A stretch of 64,000 nt of DNA from Blasia pusilla. Lineage: Eukaryota; Marchantiophyta; Marchantiopsida; Blasiales. The stretch covers positions 68,138,001 through 68,202,000 of the forward strand of contig CM114271.1 of assembly GCA_050084515.1 (NCBI GenBank), given 5' to 3'. Below are positions 34,140 to 46,060 of this stretch, piece after piece. The position numbers and the translations under genes are program-made. A model generated the notes under the pieces. The model did no database searches. It saw only the letters and a program-made list of their open reading frames with translations, and had not been told where the DNA came from. Numbering within the stretch: the stretch's first letter is position 1; every line of letters begins with the position of its first letter.

Positions 34140-37100
34140 GACCTCTTGAATGACCCAAAGGTAAGTGGGAGAGCTAGCATCGGTAAAGGTGCTCAAATGT
34201 AAAGGATAAGGTATCAAATAGTGGTCCTAATTTATCACATGACCTTCTTTTTTCAGATAATAAAAAGTAATTTAAAATGAATTTAAATATTTCAAACCCA
34301 AAATATTTTGAACTCTTTTAAATGAAAGTTTGTAGTTCAACCACACCCCGTCTAATTATGCTGGTTCTCACACCTCCTACATTACAATGAACTCTAAAAG
34401 TATTTAAAAAACATTTTTTAACATTCATGAAATATTTTTGAAAACAAATGCCTTATCGACGCGTATGAAAAAAGGATCGCACACTAACTTATTTCATTCA
34501 ATAAAAGAAATAATCTCTTCGAAATGGTAAATTCCATCCTCCCAATCATATTAAAATAAATAAAAGAAATAAGAGGCCACATACAGTAAAGTACGTGGCG
34601 GGGCCGGGCTGGCCTAAAATCGCCGAGGCTTCTTGTTGGACCCTAACGTAGGGGAGTTAAATGCCGTTCGATGCGGTGGATGGCGCGAAGGTCTATGAGA
34701 GCGGATATTCAACGAACGAACGAATGAATGGTGACGGAGATGTTTCTGCGGCTCGCTGCGCAGGAGGAGGAGTACTTGTACTTGTGAGGTGCTGCACCAG
34801 TGTGGACACACCACACCTACTGGGCAACGCCAACACTTGTCTGGAAGAACGATGTTTGCAAACAATACGAGAAACAATACAGATGCAGGGAATTAGCTTA
34901 CTGTCCGACTCGGCTGATTCGCCTGGTTCCTTCCGCTCCTATGGGGGGAATGCCCCCTTCTTCCTTTTCTGGTCTTGTTGTTGTGGCCTTCAGGTTTTGA
35001 CTCTTTGAGTCCCCCTCTTTTGTACTTCCGATGGGTTTTCCATCACACTTTTTATCGAAGTGCATCATTTTACTCCTATGAAGAAAAGGGAGTTGTTGGA
35101 GAGCGTGTGATGTGAAATGGCGGGACGTCTCGACTCTCGACTCGCCCGCAGCGACGATTAGGCCCGTAGGGATGTTCGAGGACATAGTTACTCATTCATT
35201 CATTATACGGTAATTCGAGCGTCTCCCCGATTCCCGAGGACAGCCAGTTCCAAAACTTGCGATTCCTGACTCCTGAGCCCGGCGCGGCGTCTGTGGCTGT
35301 GCCAAGCCATTCGATTCAGATCCTTATCGCGTCGTTCTCGTGATTAGTGACGAAGTCCAGCTCATCCTTCAGCAATCGTTATTTATTCCTTCCCCTTTGG
35401 CGGAGGTCGCAAGTCACGAGCGGGTCCCGTGAATCCTTGTCGCTGTTAATTTATGTGCTCCAGCACTTACACAAGTCAAAACGGCATCTGCTGTGAGTGC
35501 AGAGCAGTCTAGGCTCATACGACCTCAAGTCAGAAAAAGTGAAGCATCTATCCATCATTTTCAATCGCCGCTTCCGGTGTGTAAACTCTTCAATAATAAT
35601 AAAGTCCATTGCGTCCAACATCCTCGATATCCAGCGCTGGTGCACAGGTCTTGGTATGGGGTCCGGTCAGGGACTCATGTCATGCACAATCGCCATAGCT
35701 TGAATATAATAATGTCACATGTCAATCAACAATCATCACGAAGCTGAGCTGCTGAAGCCTGAAGGGCGGCCCTGTGGTAGCTGTTCCGCATGTCAACAGT
35801 GCTCTACGTTTTGAAACTCGGGCTATGGTCCACTTTCGAGAGTAGTTCGAAGTCAAAATGCAAAGCTCGCCAAAACGTTCCCGGTAGGCGGTACTAGCGT
35901 CGAAGCTCGAACTTGTCCGCCACGTGCTGTTGCGGGTTACCACAACTCGAGAGTGGATAGCCATTACCCTATACAGGTTTTCTCAGCGATAGGGCAGATA
36001 CGAGAATCGTGTGAAAAGAGACGATTTCTTTTCGGAATATACTGGCTAAAGGGCTCCGTGCACACCGACGTGTGAAAGGAAGAATCATATCGAGAAAATT
36101 TGCAGGAAACGTCATGGAGTGATCATGAAAGGAAGAAGAATCACGGCTTTCGTGGTGGAGTACTGAAGAGGGGATCCCAGTGAAGTTCGCCTCTCCAACC
36201 GCAGAGAGTCACAATCCAGTTAAATTGTGGATCATGGTGAAATGATTAAGCAGTCTCCGCGCCAGAGATCAATGTGCTAAGTAGGCTTTCTTCCAAGTCG
36301 AGTACATGACATGTTTACGCTTGTATCTAATCCGGGTAACGCAACATGATGACTAGACTTCTGGCAGTTCAGGAAAAGTCAACTAATAAAATTAAGAAAT
36401 CTCCGGACTAGTTTTTGTCCAGTGGTACAGAAGCTGAGGGCAATCTCAAAGATTGTGCACCTGCATGTCCAGTGAACATTACTAACGCATGCACATGGCA
36501 CGCTTCTCATGGGAATTGAAGTCGTAGACGGACGACAGCACGGCACGAAGAACTCTGCTTTTGGGAAGAAGCAAGCAGACATAGCAAAGCAGTTCGCGTG
36601 CATGTTCCAGATTTGTGTCTGGAATTGAAGCCATGCAATATGTTTTCGATCTCAAAGGTGACTCAAATCATAGCAGAAAGGAACATGCACTCAGACAAAA
36701 TCGACTAGCAAATCTTTAATGCGACAAACCAGATGATTCACTTCGGTCTTCAGAGCACTTTTTCAACATCCTCATTGCAACATAATATGATGATCGACCA
36801 GACAAGGAGTTCGTCGACTTGGCAGATGTTAAAAGAGGATCTGCTCGCCTCATCCGAGAGGGGTATGAGAGAGCGTCACACTTCGAACCCCACTTTCCCG
36901 CACTTCCGACACCGCTGTTCGGACAGGACCTGGCGCAGAACAGCGATTATATGCAATCAGATTTTAACTCGACTCAAACACGGCTGAACATATTATATTG
37001 CTGGACGTCGCCAACATTTGCATTTTGAATCGCAGAATTTAAATATTCATCGGAACTCCACAGGTTTACTGCGATGGCGACCTTCCGCCCGTTCCAGCGT

Positions 37101-37978
37101 GTGCTTGCACCGTAAGCTCAGGCGTACATGAACTACGTGATGAGCTATCTAAGTTCAACGAGGCCGCCGTCGCTGCATCGAAGCCACGCTTTAGCGACTA
37201 CAAGGGAAACTTCGATCTTGCCTTTCCAAGACTAGTGCTTCGCTCCAGTAAACGATCACGGCAATTTCGGGAATTATCGAAAGGATGACATCGTTGACAG
37301 ATCATTTCTGTAGCAGTTGCAATGGAAAAATCGAAATTGATAGCCTGCGCTATCGCTTTTATTCAGTAAGGGACTATCCTGTTGCGTATGACGAAAGACC
37401 GAGGATTTTTTCATCCCGAGGATGCGGCCTTTCTCATTATTCGCAAGCGGTGAAGTCCACACTGTACAACATGAGGCTACGACGATAATTCAAGCTCCGA
37501 GGGCATGGCCAAGCCCGTCAAGCTCGCTTTGCACGTGCAATCCACAACCTCTCATCCTATCCAATACAATTCTGAGAAGGGGAGGCATTCTCTCGAGTGC
37601 CAGCTGCTGGGGTCACATGTTTACGGTAAGAGCCGAACCTCGCTTCTGGCAAGCGGACGACTTACGTCCGTTCTTGTCACGAACCAGAAGCCACCGTGCA
37701 CACAACAGCCAGTGGATCGGAGGAGCGAAATTCCAGGAACTGTGTCCGATCGGGTAACTGCTTGTGGCAATAAGTGGCTAGGGATGGATGCAACCTATAA
37801 CGTGGAGCTTGGCGGACAATTCACTAGGAGATTCCCACATGTTTTGGAACCAAGCTGCCCGGAGCATTTGTCGTGGACTTGTCTCGGTTGCTGTCGATTG
37901 GAAGTGATCGAATCCAAGGAATTGCAAAGAAGTCGCTTCCTAGCTCACTCTCTAATTTATGGTACACATGACTCGGAT
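34140..37978. other. Intergenic DNA; right part probably host sequence near the small-protein gene
   Basis: 34.6-38.0 kb is of mixed base composition, less AT-rich than the transposon-rich flanks. Several reading frames of 60-115 codons occur on both strands, none with a recognisable domain. Part of 37.5-37.98 kb may be 3' untranslated region of the minus-strand gene. Confidence 0.35.
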
Positions 37979-38380
37979 CTACTGCGTCGCCTCCGCTCGT
38001 ATTTTCGCAGCTGCCATCAGGAAGTTCGTGTCTTTCCTGAGGTACTCCAAGCATAGAAGTTCTGCATCAGTTAACCCAGGGACCTTTCTAGGCTTGGCGC
38101 CTTGGCGTGCCATAGACAGAGTCTGTAGATTGGCTATGTTCGTCATGACCCGGACATACGAATCTCTTAATCTCTTCAGCATGGCGAAAAACGGTGACAG
38201 AATGCGAACTCTCAGGGCGGGCATCTTGAAGCGCCAAGTACGTCTACCCATTCTCTCGGTCTTTATTGCCTTCCTCCTACCAGTTCCACCTCGTCTATTG
38301 AGGCGCTGGTATGAACTTCGGAAACGACCATGCTTCGCTCGTCGCCAGCCTTCAGGTATCGCACCAGTTAAGCCTTCCAT
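37979..38380 (-). CDS. Small basic protein of unknown function (LRDSYV family)
   Basis: From the ATG at 38380 (GGCACTATGGAAG) the frame encodes 133 residues. The centre reads MGRRTWRFKMPALRVRILSP and FFAMLKRLRDSYVRVMTNIA, then a charged C-terminal half ending AAAKIRAEATQ. I recall small plant proteins of unknown function with the same arrangement: an Arg/Trp-rich start, a SP motif, then RLRDAYV. No signal peptide or membrane span is evident. An in-frame ATG 27 codons upstream (38461) could also be used. A CT-rich leader and a TATA-like box lie upstream on the same strand. No intron is needed. What it does is not known. Confidence 0.55.
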   Translation of the reverse strand: MEGLTGAIPEGWRRAKHGRFRSSYQRLNRRGGTGRRKAIKTERMGRRTWRFKMPALRVRILSPFFAMLKRLRDSYVRVMTNIANLQTLSMARQGAKPRKVPGLTDAELLCLEYLRKDTNFLMAAAKIRAEATQ

Positions 38381-38547
38381 AGTGCCGCCCCACAAGAACA
38401 CCGCTCTCCCGGGAATTGTATGCAACCGGAACCAAGCGCTACAGACTCGTTCAGCAATCAAACTCCATAGAGCATGACGATGATCCTCCTCGTATGGACG
38501 TCAATCCAACTTCTTAGATCACCTCCTTCTGGCCTCTCCCTCAGCCT

Positions 38548-38551
<4 letters not shown>

Positions 38552-38584
<33 letters not shown>
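38552..38584. repeat. (CT)16 microsatellite
   Basis: Pure CT dinucleotides; on the minus strand this is a (GA)n run in the presumed 5' untranslated leader of the small-protein gene, a common position for such repeats in plants. Confidence 0.95.
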
Positions 38585-38586
<2 letters not shown>

Positions 38587-39044
38587 GCCTCACCACCAAG
38601 ACTCAAAAATCGTCAGGACGATCTGCCACGCCGCTCCAACAATTCTCTGCTCACGCAGTCACAGCGCCTGGGAAGAGCATCCGTCGAGATTGTAGTGAGA
38701 ACCCGTGCACTCTCGCGCGCAAAGGGCCGGAGGAGCGAAACTGGTGCTTGTGCCAGACGCTGCGACTTCTACCAAAAGGCCCGAAACTGCCTCCTAGCCG
38801 AGCATAGCATCCCGCATCTGCCCTGCGGGGAGGACCTTAATAATGCGTTGCCTGTGGCACCAGCCCTCGTGCGGCTGCACTGGGCTACAGCCATCCATCC
38901 ACTCACTACTTATGATGAGTCGCCGAACTTTCGCACTCATAGCGTCCAGCCTTTTCTTTATTTTTATTTTTCTATCTTTCTTTCTTCCTGGCGATGAAAT
39001 CGAAAGAAAGACAAGACAAGACACTTCATCTCCTCTCTAGCAGT

Positions 39045-39052
39045 CTATATAG
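39045..39052 (-). promoter_or_regulatory. Candidate TATA box of the small-protein gene
   Basis: CTATATAG, palindromic, in a GC-richer setting about 665 bp upstream of the ATG at 38380. Transcription would start near 39015 and give a leader of about 635 nt containing the GA repeat. Since the box is symmetric, its direction is inferred from the gene. Confidence 0.35.
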
Positions 39053-39530
39053 CTTCCCGCGTGTCGTCTCGTAATCCCGAATAGTAGCGAGTTTGGCTTC
39101 GCATCCGCTGATTCCGATCTCACCTGTCACCTGCAGACTCGAACATGCAGAAGCAGATGCCACCGGAAGACGGTAGCGAGAGTAGACATCACGGGGCTCG
39201 CGGTGTCCAGGACATGTCGGTGAAAAGCATGGAGCAGAGTAGTATGAGCACAACTGAACTCGCAGATTAACGGAGGTAAAGTAGGTCAAAATCGCCTTCG
39301 GATCCCGTTCTGCACGTGAACTGCACGTCATGTAACTGATCCGATCGTCGCCTCATAAAGTCACTGGAAGCGTATTCTACTGTTTTCATTTTTCTCTCCC
39401 CCTTTCAACACAATTTCGCGCACTAGAATGAGTGGGCAATACGACTCTAGCTAGAAAACATGCGTCGATGATGGCGTTCATGGTTTTCCCGGGCACGCAA
39501 AGTTGGACCGATAAGTGATCCATAGAAAAA

Positions 39531-39639
39531 CTAGTGGGGAGTTTTGGCACGGGAATGATAGGACTAATGCTTTATCTCCTGTCAAACAAATTAAAAAGTG
39601 TTTGCAAATCAAGAAGGCACTCTCCCACAATAATATAGA
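39531..39639 (-). mobile_element. Short mini-Helitron copy
   Basis: The minus strand starts A^TCTATATTATTGTGGGAGAG and ends CCCCACTAG^T, 109 bp. The 3' hairpin is reduced to CCCGTGCC, so this copy has lost part of its end. Confidence 0.6.
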
Positions 39640-39858
39640 TTATACCATTCTAGATCTCGTAACATGGTCCCAAAGTTGCGTCTTTCCATTTTCTCACATT
39701 TGTTTACTAATGGACTAACAAAATACAACAATGGAGAGTCAATCTTATGGGAACAGGTAGAAGTCTTAAAAAAAGAACACACCCTGCCCCACATCAAGAA
39801 AATTAACGAATTTTTGAAATAAGTGGTTAGAAGTAGATTAGAACAAGAACATTAGTGG

Positions 39859-39909
39859 TTCATGGAGTGGGAATGAGTGGCCTCTAACCACTCATTCCCA
39901 CTCCATGAA
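39859..39909. repeat. Perfect palindrome, 22-bp arms, 7-bp spacer
   Basis: TTCATGGAGTGGGAATGAGT plus GG at 39859-39880 is followed by CCTCTAA and then the exact reverse complement to 39909. It lies between two mini-Helitrons but belongs to neither. Confidence 0.95.
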
Positions 39910-40028
39910 AATTAATTGTTATGCATTGTCCATAATAGGTAGAGAAAATGTGAATAATTGGGACTAGAGTACTTTTGTATATTTAATGATATCTTGCAAA
40001 TGAAGATAAGTTATCAACTAAGCAAATA

Positions 40029-40244
40029 CTAGTAAGGTGCCCGTGCGATGCACAGGATATAAAAAAGTGTTTAAGAGCTTATGTATAGCCCGTGAAGGAA
40101 AGAGATTAATGATGTTGCACATAAATTCAATTTTATTTTCTTGATGCCCGTAGCATGTGAAATATTTTCTTGCTGCCCATTTACCACGTGTCAAGTAGAG
40201 ACGCGTTTGTAAATCATGAAGGCACTCTCCTATAATAATATAGA
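40029..40244 (-). mobile_element. Mini-Helitron with complete ends
   Basis: 216 bp on the minus strand: A^TCTATATTATTATAGGAGAG at the 5' end; at the 3' end the hairpin CCTGTGCATCGCACGGGC followed by ACCTTACTAG^T. All Helitron hallmarks are present. It is the best reference copy for the family in this window; there is no coding capacity. Confidence 0.85.
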
Positions 40245-41003
40245 TGTTGGCAAGAATATTAACAAGATTTGATATGGAGGAAGTTTACAAGCCAAAGAAG
40301 GACTCGGAGAATGATACTCGATTTATTGAGTAGGAAGGATGCTATGTAACATACCTTAAGAACTTAGCTTTTGGTAATGGATTGGAGATATTTAGTAGAA
40401 TGGCATGCAACAAATGAGGAATGACCCAATGGGGCTCAAGATGTTGAAGAAGGGTTCAAGTGAGTGGCATGTTATATGTATAGTAACATGAGAGTATTTG
40501 AATGTGGATGGATTATTCATATCATGTCTAATTTGTTTAAGTGATTGTCTGATTTCTTCCAAAAAGAGGCTATTTTTTTAGGATGAGGACGTTATGAGAC
40601 ACAAAATCAATGGATCATGGTAAGGAGATTGTCTTCGAAGATGATTCACATTCCAAAGAATTGGAACGGGATCAATGGAAAAGTAGCTAAAATGGGACTT
40701 CCTATCCTATTCAAAGGAGATCGAACGGAAAATTAATATATGAACTTCCGTTATTGTGAACTTTAGAGAGGTGGACAAGATAACATTGAGGCCAAGGGGA
40801 AACCTTTTTAGTTCTAATTTTAAGAGTTCATGGTGACCTACTACCTAGGCTTGGAGGTGACATATAGGTTCAAGTGGGATGTATCATGTAGGGAGGGTGT
40901 CCACTTTTGAGGTCCTAGCTCCAATATGATGGATCTAGGTGGGATTGGGAGTGCATATGTACTCTAGGTCTTTTATGAGCTCTTAGGGATCAAGATCATA
41001 TAC
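40245..41003. other. Intergenic DNA, nothing recognised
   Basis: AT-rich, with short frames only. A G-rich stretch near 40.85-40.95 kb has no recognisable motif. Confidence 0.35.
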
Positions 41004-41661
41004 CATGGTTGCAAAAAAAAAAAAGTCCTTCCTTAAGACGGACATGGACGGACAAGTCTGGACATGTCCACAGACATGGATTCCAAGAGGTGGGACCTAC
41101 ACTTATTAATCATGATGGAAGGCAAGACAAGGATGAGTGGAGCAATGAGGGAGGAGGGAGTGGAGGTGGAGGTGGAGGGAGGAAGAAACCGGGGAGTATG
41201 GAACACGAAGGCAAGTAAGAGGAATGAGAAAGAAAGGAAAGATGGGGCCCATATGGACAACTCCTTCCATAGCATGGTTGCACCAAAACGGACAAGTCCT
41301 TCCTTAGGACGGATATGGACGGACAAGTATGGACATGTCCATGGACATGAGTTCCAAGAGGTGGGATCCACATTTTTAGTCCATGATGGAAGGCAAGGCA
41401 AGGATGAGAGGAGCAATGAGGGAGGAGGGAGTGGAGGTGGAGGGACGAAGAAATGGGGGAGTATGGAACACGAAGGCAAGTAAGGGGAATGAGAAAGAAG
41501 GGAAAGGTGGGGCCCATACAGATAATTCCTTCCATAGGACGGACATAAGTCCATGGACATAGACATGTCCACGGACATGGAATTTGTCCACATACAACCT
41601 TGTTCCATAGGACGGACATGGACATGTCCACGGACACGGACTTTGTCCACATGCAACCTTG
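41004..41661 (-). mobile_element. hAT element, composite copy with perfect 8-bp target duplication
   Basis: Starts CATGGTTGCAAAA and ends CCACATGCAACCTTG, flanked by TCATATAC on both sides (40996-41003 and 41662-41669). Inside are further end-like segments (CATGGTTGCACCAAAA near 41272; CCACATACAACCTTG near 41587), so two or three copies are stacked. Long proline- or glycine-rich frames on both strands result from its skewed composition and are not genes. Confidence 0.88.
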
Positions 41662-41669
41662 TCATATAC

Positions 41670-43320
41670 ATATAGGTTACTATGGAGTTTCCAAGAGGGG
41701 ATATACTCTTGTTGATGATCATTTTCTTAGATCATACCATGTTGGGATATGTGATACGATGAAACTATGTTGTAGTATTGAGCATGGAATCTAATGAGTA
41801 AATATGGGCTAGGATTGATCAAATATTGCACATCTAGAGTCTATTGCATATTATTTCATATCTCTTACAACTATCACAATGTGTATCGTTGAGTGAATAT
41901 TGTGCTAACATATTACAAATCAACTTTACATCAGAGACCTTGTTGATTTTGAGTGTATATGTGAAGCCTAATTTTGTAGGTAAGTAAGCTACTCATTGCT
42001 TTTCAGCAATAAGGAAATTGAGACTCAATTTCTTATAAAGAGCCCAATTGAAGTTCCTTGTGTTTACAAGATTTCAAGAGTGTATATCTTGATTGTATCG
42101 GAGAACATGGGCAGACAAGGTTGCATGTGGACAAAGTCTGTATCTGCAAATATGTCCCTGTCCCTGGACTTCTGTCTATTCTATAGAAGGACTTGTCCAT
42201 ATAGGTCCCACTTCCCCCTTCTTTCTAAAATTTTTCATCCCTCTCATTTGCCTCCATAATTCACACTTTCTCCTTAAAGTTTCTTCCTACCCCTACCTCC
42301 AACCCCAACCCCCCTTATTGCCTCGCCCGTCCTTGCTCTGTGCTTTCCACCATGAGCTATAAGTGTGGGCCCCACATATTGCAATCCATGTTTGTGGATA
42401 CGTCCAAACATGTCCCTCCATGTCCGTTCTTGTACAACCATGCATGGGGATAGAAGAATTTTTCAAGTGAAAGAGCAATCATGATCTAAGAGGAATTTCA
42501 TATGGAAATTGTAATCAATCAAATGTGGGAAAATTAGCAAGTGCGTGGGCATTCTCTTTTTAATTTTGGGAGATGCTTGCTTAAGACTATATAAAATTGG
42601 GTGAAATTTGGATAAAAGGGTAATCAAGCATGGGACGAAAATAAGTTGGGGAAAAATTGCGAATTTAAGGAAAAATTAATGAAATTTTAATTCAACATTA
42701 GAGTTGCATTGAAAATTATGTTGAACGATCAAGTAATACCTTGAATGGAGCCAGTATGAAGAAGATGCTATGAAGATTCCCCATAGCCTTGTATATTTTT
42801 TAAGAGGGATAGAGTTGGTGTGAAAATCCGGTGGCATCCGGATAGAACATGTATTGATCAATTGTCCCTTCTTGACAATCCTTGGTTTTATCAGTAAATT
42901 TTTTAAATTCATATGATTCATATATCACCATTAATAACTAGATATGACTAGTTACTCGTAGAGATATAAAAGCCAAGTCATATCTTCCATCTTGCTTGAA
43001 TGATCTCCATGATTTGCTAAAATGGCAAGAGAAAACAAGTGAAAATCCAATGTACAAGAATGACATGATGTCATTGTTATATTTGTAAAATATGTGAATA
43101 TCACCAAAATCAGAGTTCCTAATGAATGATCTTCTTCACATTCAACTTTGGCCAAATGATAGAAGTTCCTATTGCATCTCCAAGTGTGAGTTTAGCAGAT
43201 TCATCCATTGTATTTGGCTCCCATAGTTGATAACAAAGTCGGATCTAAAGAAGACTTGGTTAGGTCCATTTTGACCAATCAAGACCAATGTCCTTCCTAT
43301 GAAACTTGTCTCGTCCATTC
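41670..43320. other. AT-rich DNA around two hAT copies, no gene supported
   Basis: Apart from the hAT copy at 42116, there are only short frames without domains. Confidence 0.35.
42116..42442 (+). mobile_element. Non-autonomous hAT element, copy 3
   Basis: CAAGGTTGCATGTGGACAAA at the left and GTACAACCATG at the right, 327 bp. Flanks CATGGGCA (ending two bases before the element) and CATGGGGA suggest an 8-bp duplication with one mismatch. Confidence 0.75.
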
Positions 43321-43334
43321 AAGCTTGAATCTAC

Positions 43335-43652
43335 AAAGGTTGCATGTGGAGAACCTCCATGTCCGTGGATTTATGTACATCTTATGGAAGGATTTATCCA
43401 GGGCCATATGGGCCTCATCTTCCCCTTCTTTCTCATTCCTCCCATTTGCCTTCGTGTTCCATACTCTCCCGTTTCTTCCTCCCTCCACCTCCACTCTCTC
43501 CCTCCTTATTACCCCACTTGCCTATACACTTCCTTCCATCATGAACTATAACTATGGGTCCCACCTCTTGCAATCCATGCCCATGGACATATCTAGACTT
43601 GTTCGTCCATGCCCGTCCTAGAGATGGATTTCTCCATTTCTATGTAACCATG
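43335..43652 (+). mobile_element. Non-autonomous hAT element, copy 4
   Basis: AAAGGTTGCATGTGGAGAAC at the left and TATGTAACCATG at the right, with GAATCTAC (43327-43334) and GAAACTAC (43653-43660) as flanks, 7 of 8 matching. Confidence 0.78.
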
Positions 43653-43969
43653 GAAACTACTCCATTACCCACAATATTTCGGCTGAGCTTTGGTTGTGTA
43701 AGGTGTACTTCATCTCCCAAACACAACTATATATATGTGAATTCAAAAAATTAGATTAAATGTTAACACAACGATATTACAACAATGGTTAAACTATAAT
43801 AATCACATTCATTACCTTGGTGAAGCTCAATCCACCTATTGGCAAATTCCTTGAAAAGTTGACAAGCCTTACGTGATTGGTTACCAAAAAATGAGAATGG
43901 AAATATACATGCTCATCTATTGTTGTCACATATCCACAAAGAGCACATAAATTCTCTATAACAAAAAGT

Positions 43970-45010
43970 GAAAAGTTTTAATATTTACCCTTTCCATCGC
44001 TTCTTGTTGTTCAAAACTCTTAAGTCGACCTCTAACACACTATCCACACTCTCAACCAACTCAACGGAAATCTTAACTTGCTTCTCCTTGAGTTTTGGTG
44101 AAGCATACATATTGACTACTGCTTTACCTATGCAACAAGAAACTTGTATGCCATTAAAATTTGCAACATATTTTCACAACAACCACTTTTTTATAAGGAA
44201 GTTCCATTTTATAATTTGATATTTGTACAAGTATATAAAACCAAATGGAACAAACATTTCATGAAATAAAACCAAGATGTCGTTGAGAGATGTACCTTGG
44301 GAATTTATAGTAGTCACACACTTCACTTTCTCATTGATGCTTGGATGAGGATTACCAATCTTCTCCTTACCTACACAAGATGAGATAGAGTAAGGAATAC
44401 AAATGCCACTACTCGTTTTCAAGTCCTACTCTAGAAAAGATTTGAAGTAAGGCCAAAAACCACTCACCACCAATAGAAGATCATATTTACATATTTAGTG
44501 GGAATCACGATTCAGATTTAATAACCAAAAAATCAGTAAAAGCATCTCACATGTGGAAATAATATGATCCTCAAAGCCTAAAATAATGTGAGACTTTGTC
44601 CTCCTTTTCTGAGGAGACTTTTTGGCCTCGATCCCAATTTTAATGATATTAACAAAGTCAAGCTCTTCTTGATGGCGCCCTACACAAGCCACATAAGTAA
44701 TTAGATCATGATGCATCGTTGATACAAACTTAGCAAGTCTTAAAGAGTGGCGATAAAAATGCAAAGGAGAATCCTAGAAGTGGAACTTACTTTTGATAAT
44801 TAATGGCTTGTCAGCGAGTGCATCATGGCTTGTCACATTTGAAGTTGTTTCTTTCCCATTCTAAGCCAATTTGGACACCGTACACATGAGAACATTCAAC
44901 TTCTCTTCGAGGTGTTGATGATTTGCTTAAATATCACTCCCTTTATTATTTTTCTCCCTCTCCCAAATCTGAATTTGTGATCTCATATCATGTATACCTT
45001 CATTGATCCA
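43970..45010 (-). pseudogene. Decayed multi-exon coding region, unrecognised
   Basis: Read on the minus strand there are four protein-like blocks separated by AT-rich gaps: INEGIHDMRSQIQIWEREKN with NHQHLEEKLNVLMCTVSKLA and HDALADKPLIIK before a good donor (AAA|GTAAGT, about 44792); ELDFVNIIKIGIEAKKSPQK; GKEKIGNPHPSINEKVKCVT; and VVNMYASPKLKEKQVKISVE. Blocks two to four are each preceded by an AG acceptor-like TGTGTAG or TTGCATAG. A stop lies inside the first block. The repeated layout and a possible coiled coil recall accessory proteins of plant CACTA or Mutator-like elements, but I cannot assign a family. Confidence 0.35.
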
Positions 45011-45348
45011 ACATGCTCTCTATCGCATTCAGGTGGGAAGTGAGATCGGAGTTAACTTCCTATCAATCAGATCATAAAGTTAACACCATATAACAAGAAT
45101 TTTACCTCCTAGTGATGAAACTTCTCTATCATCCATGATCATTGCAATAAGGGATAAAATAAAAATGGAAAATTACATACCCGTAAAGGACCACTAAAAT
45201 TTGTGCTATGCAAGTTTGATAATGGTATCTCCTCTCTTGTTCTACCATGATAAGAAACATCTCTCTTTGGATGTCCCGAAAAATCAAGTAAGTAGGAAAA
45301 ATATAGAAATATGAAAATATGTATATCACTGGTTGCATAAAGCAGCAA

Positions 45349-45469
45349 AAACCAATGTAGGGACTACATGATCTAGATGGTAGTATTCCATCTATCCTTA
45401 AGAAAATCTAAAACCTCTAAAGCTTATGGCCTTAGAGGTTCTAGATAGTACAAGTCCCTACATTGGTTT
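45349..45469. repeat. Fold-back element, 17-bp perfect arms
   Basis: AAACCAATGTAGGGACT (45349-45365) and its exact reverse complement (45453-45469), with an inner pair AACCTCTAA/TTAGAGGTT (45412-45440). It could be a small MITE or a decayed hairpin transcript. Confidence 0.8.
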
Positions 45470-45541
45470 AGTGCATCATAAAATCAAGTACCCCATTAGG
45501 GATCCAATAAAGGGGAAAGGCCATCTTGCTGAGAGAGAGAG

Positions 45542-46060
45542 TGTCACGTCTCTTAGGATAGATCAGTGAGATCTAGTAGAGCGCCTTTGTGAGTAGCGGA
45601 GGATAGGCTTGGTAGGTTGAGGATGACGTGTTGAGGCCTCGAAAAACCTGAGAGAGCATGTTTCCCCTTCGTTTCGGCTTATTTGGAGCCATATTGAGTA
45701 ACTTACTATTTTAGGTAAGTACCATTTTGAGTATGTGATCGACTTTTTATTTTTGGTAAATGGCCCTTGACCTCCTACATAAGGTCAAGAGCCAAGGAGG
45801 TGACTTGGGAGCATAGGTTACCATGGAGAGAGCTTGAGAGAGGGGAGGGATATACCTCAAGGAGAGAGAGCTTGAGAGCTCATTCTCTCTTTGTTGAACC
45901 TCTTGGCATGAGGCGGCAGAGCTATGGTCTTGCTTGCCTTGTGTATGTAATCCAAGCCTCTCATTAGGAGAGTGGGTTTGGTTTGACATTGAGAGAGACA
46001 TGTGAAGTGTACACATGTGAGAACTATGGTGTTGTGAGAGAGATTGGATCTTACTTTACA
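45542..46060 (+). repeat. 5' LTR body of element B
   Basis: 519 bp from TGTCACGTCTCTTAGG to CTTACTTTACA; matches 57575-58093, also 519 bp. It lacks exactly the 126-bp module X that follows the 3' copy. Differences are concentrated in the first 150 bp. Confidence 0.85.

Noticed and set aside
37505-38056. 183-codon frame on the plus strand
   Set aside because: Overlaps the small-protein gene antisense and shows no recognisable motif or protein-like composition.
41033-41722. Long proline- and serine-rich frames on the minus strand and glycine-rich frames on the plus strand
   Set aside because: They lie inside stacked hAT copies; the same frames recur at 42.1, 43.3 and 63.1 kb in the same repeat, so they reflect repeat composition.
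45747-46016. Open frame of 89 codons repeated at 57722-58045
   Set aside because: Both are the same place in the two LTR bodies of element B.
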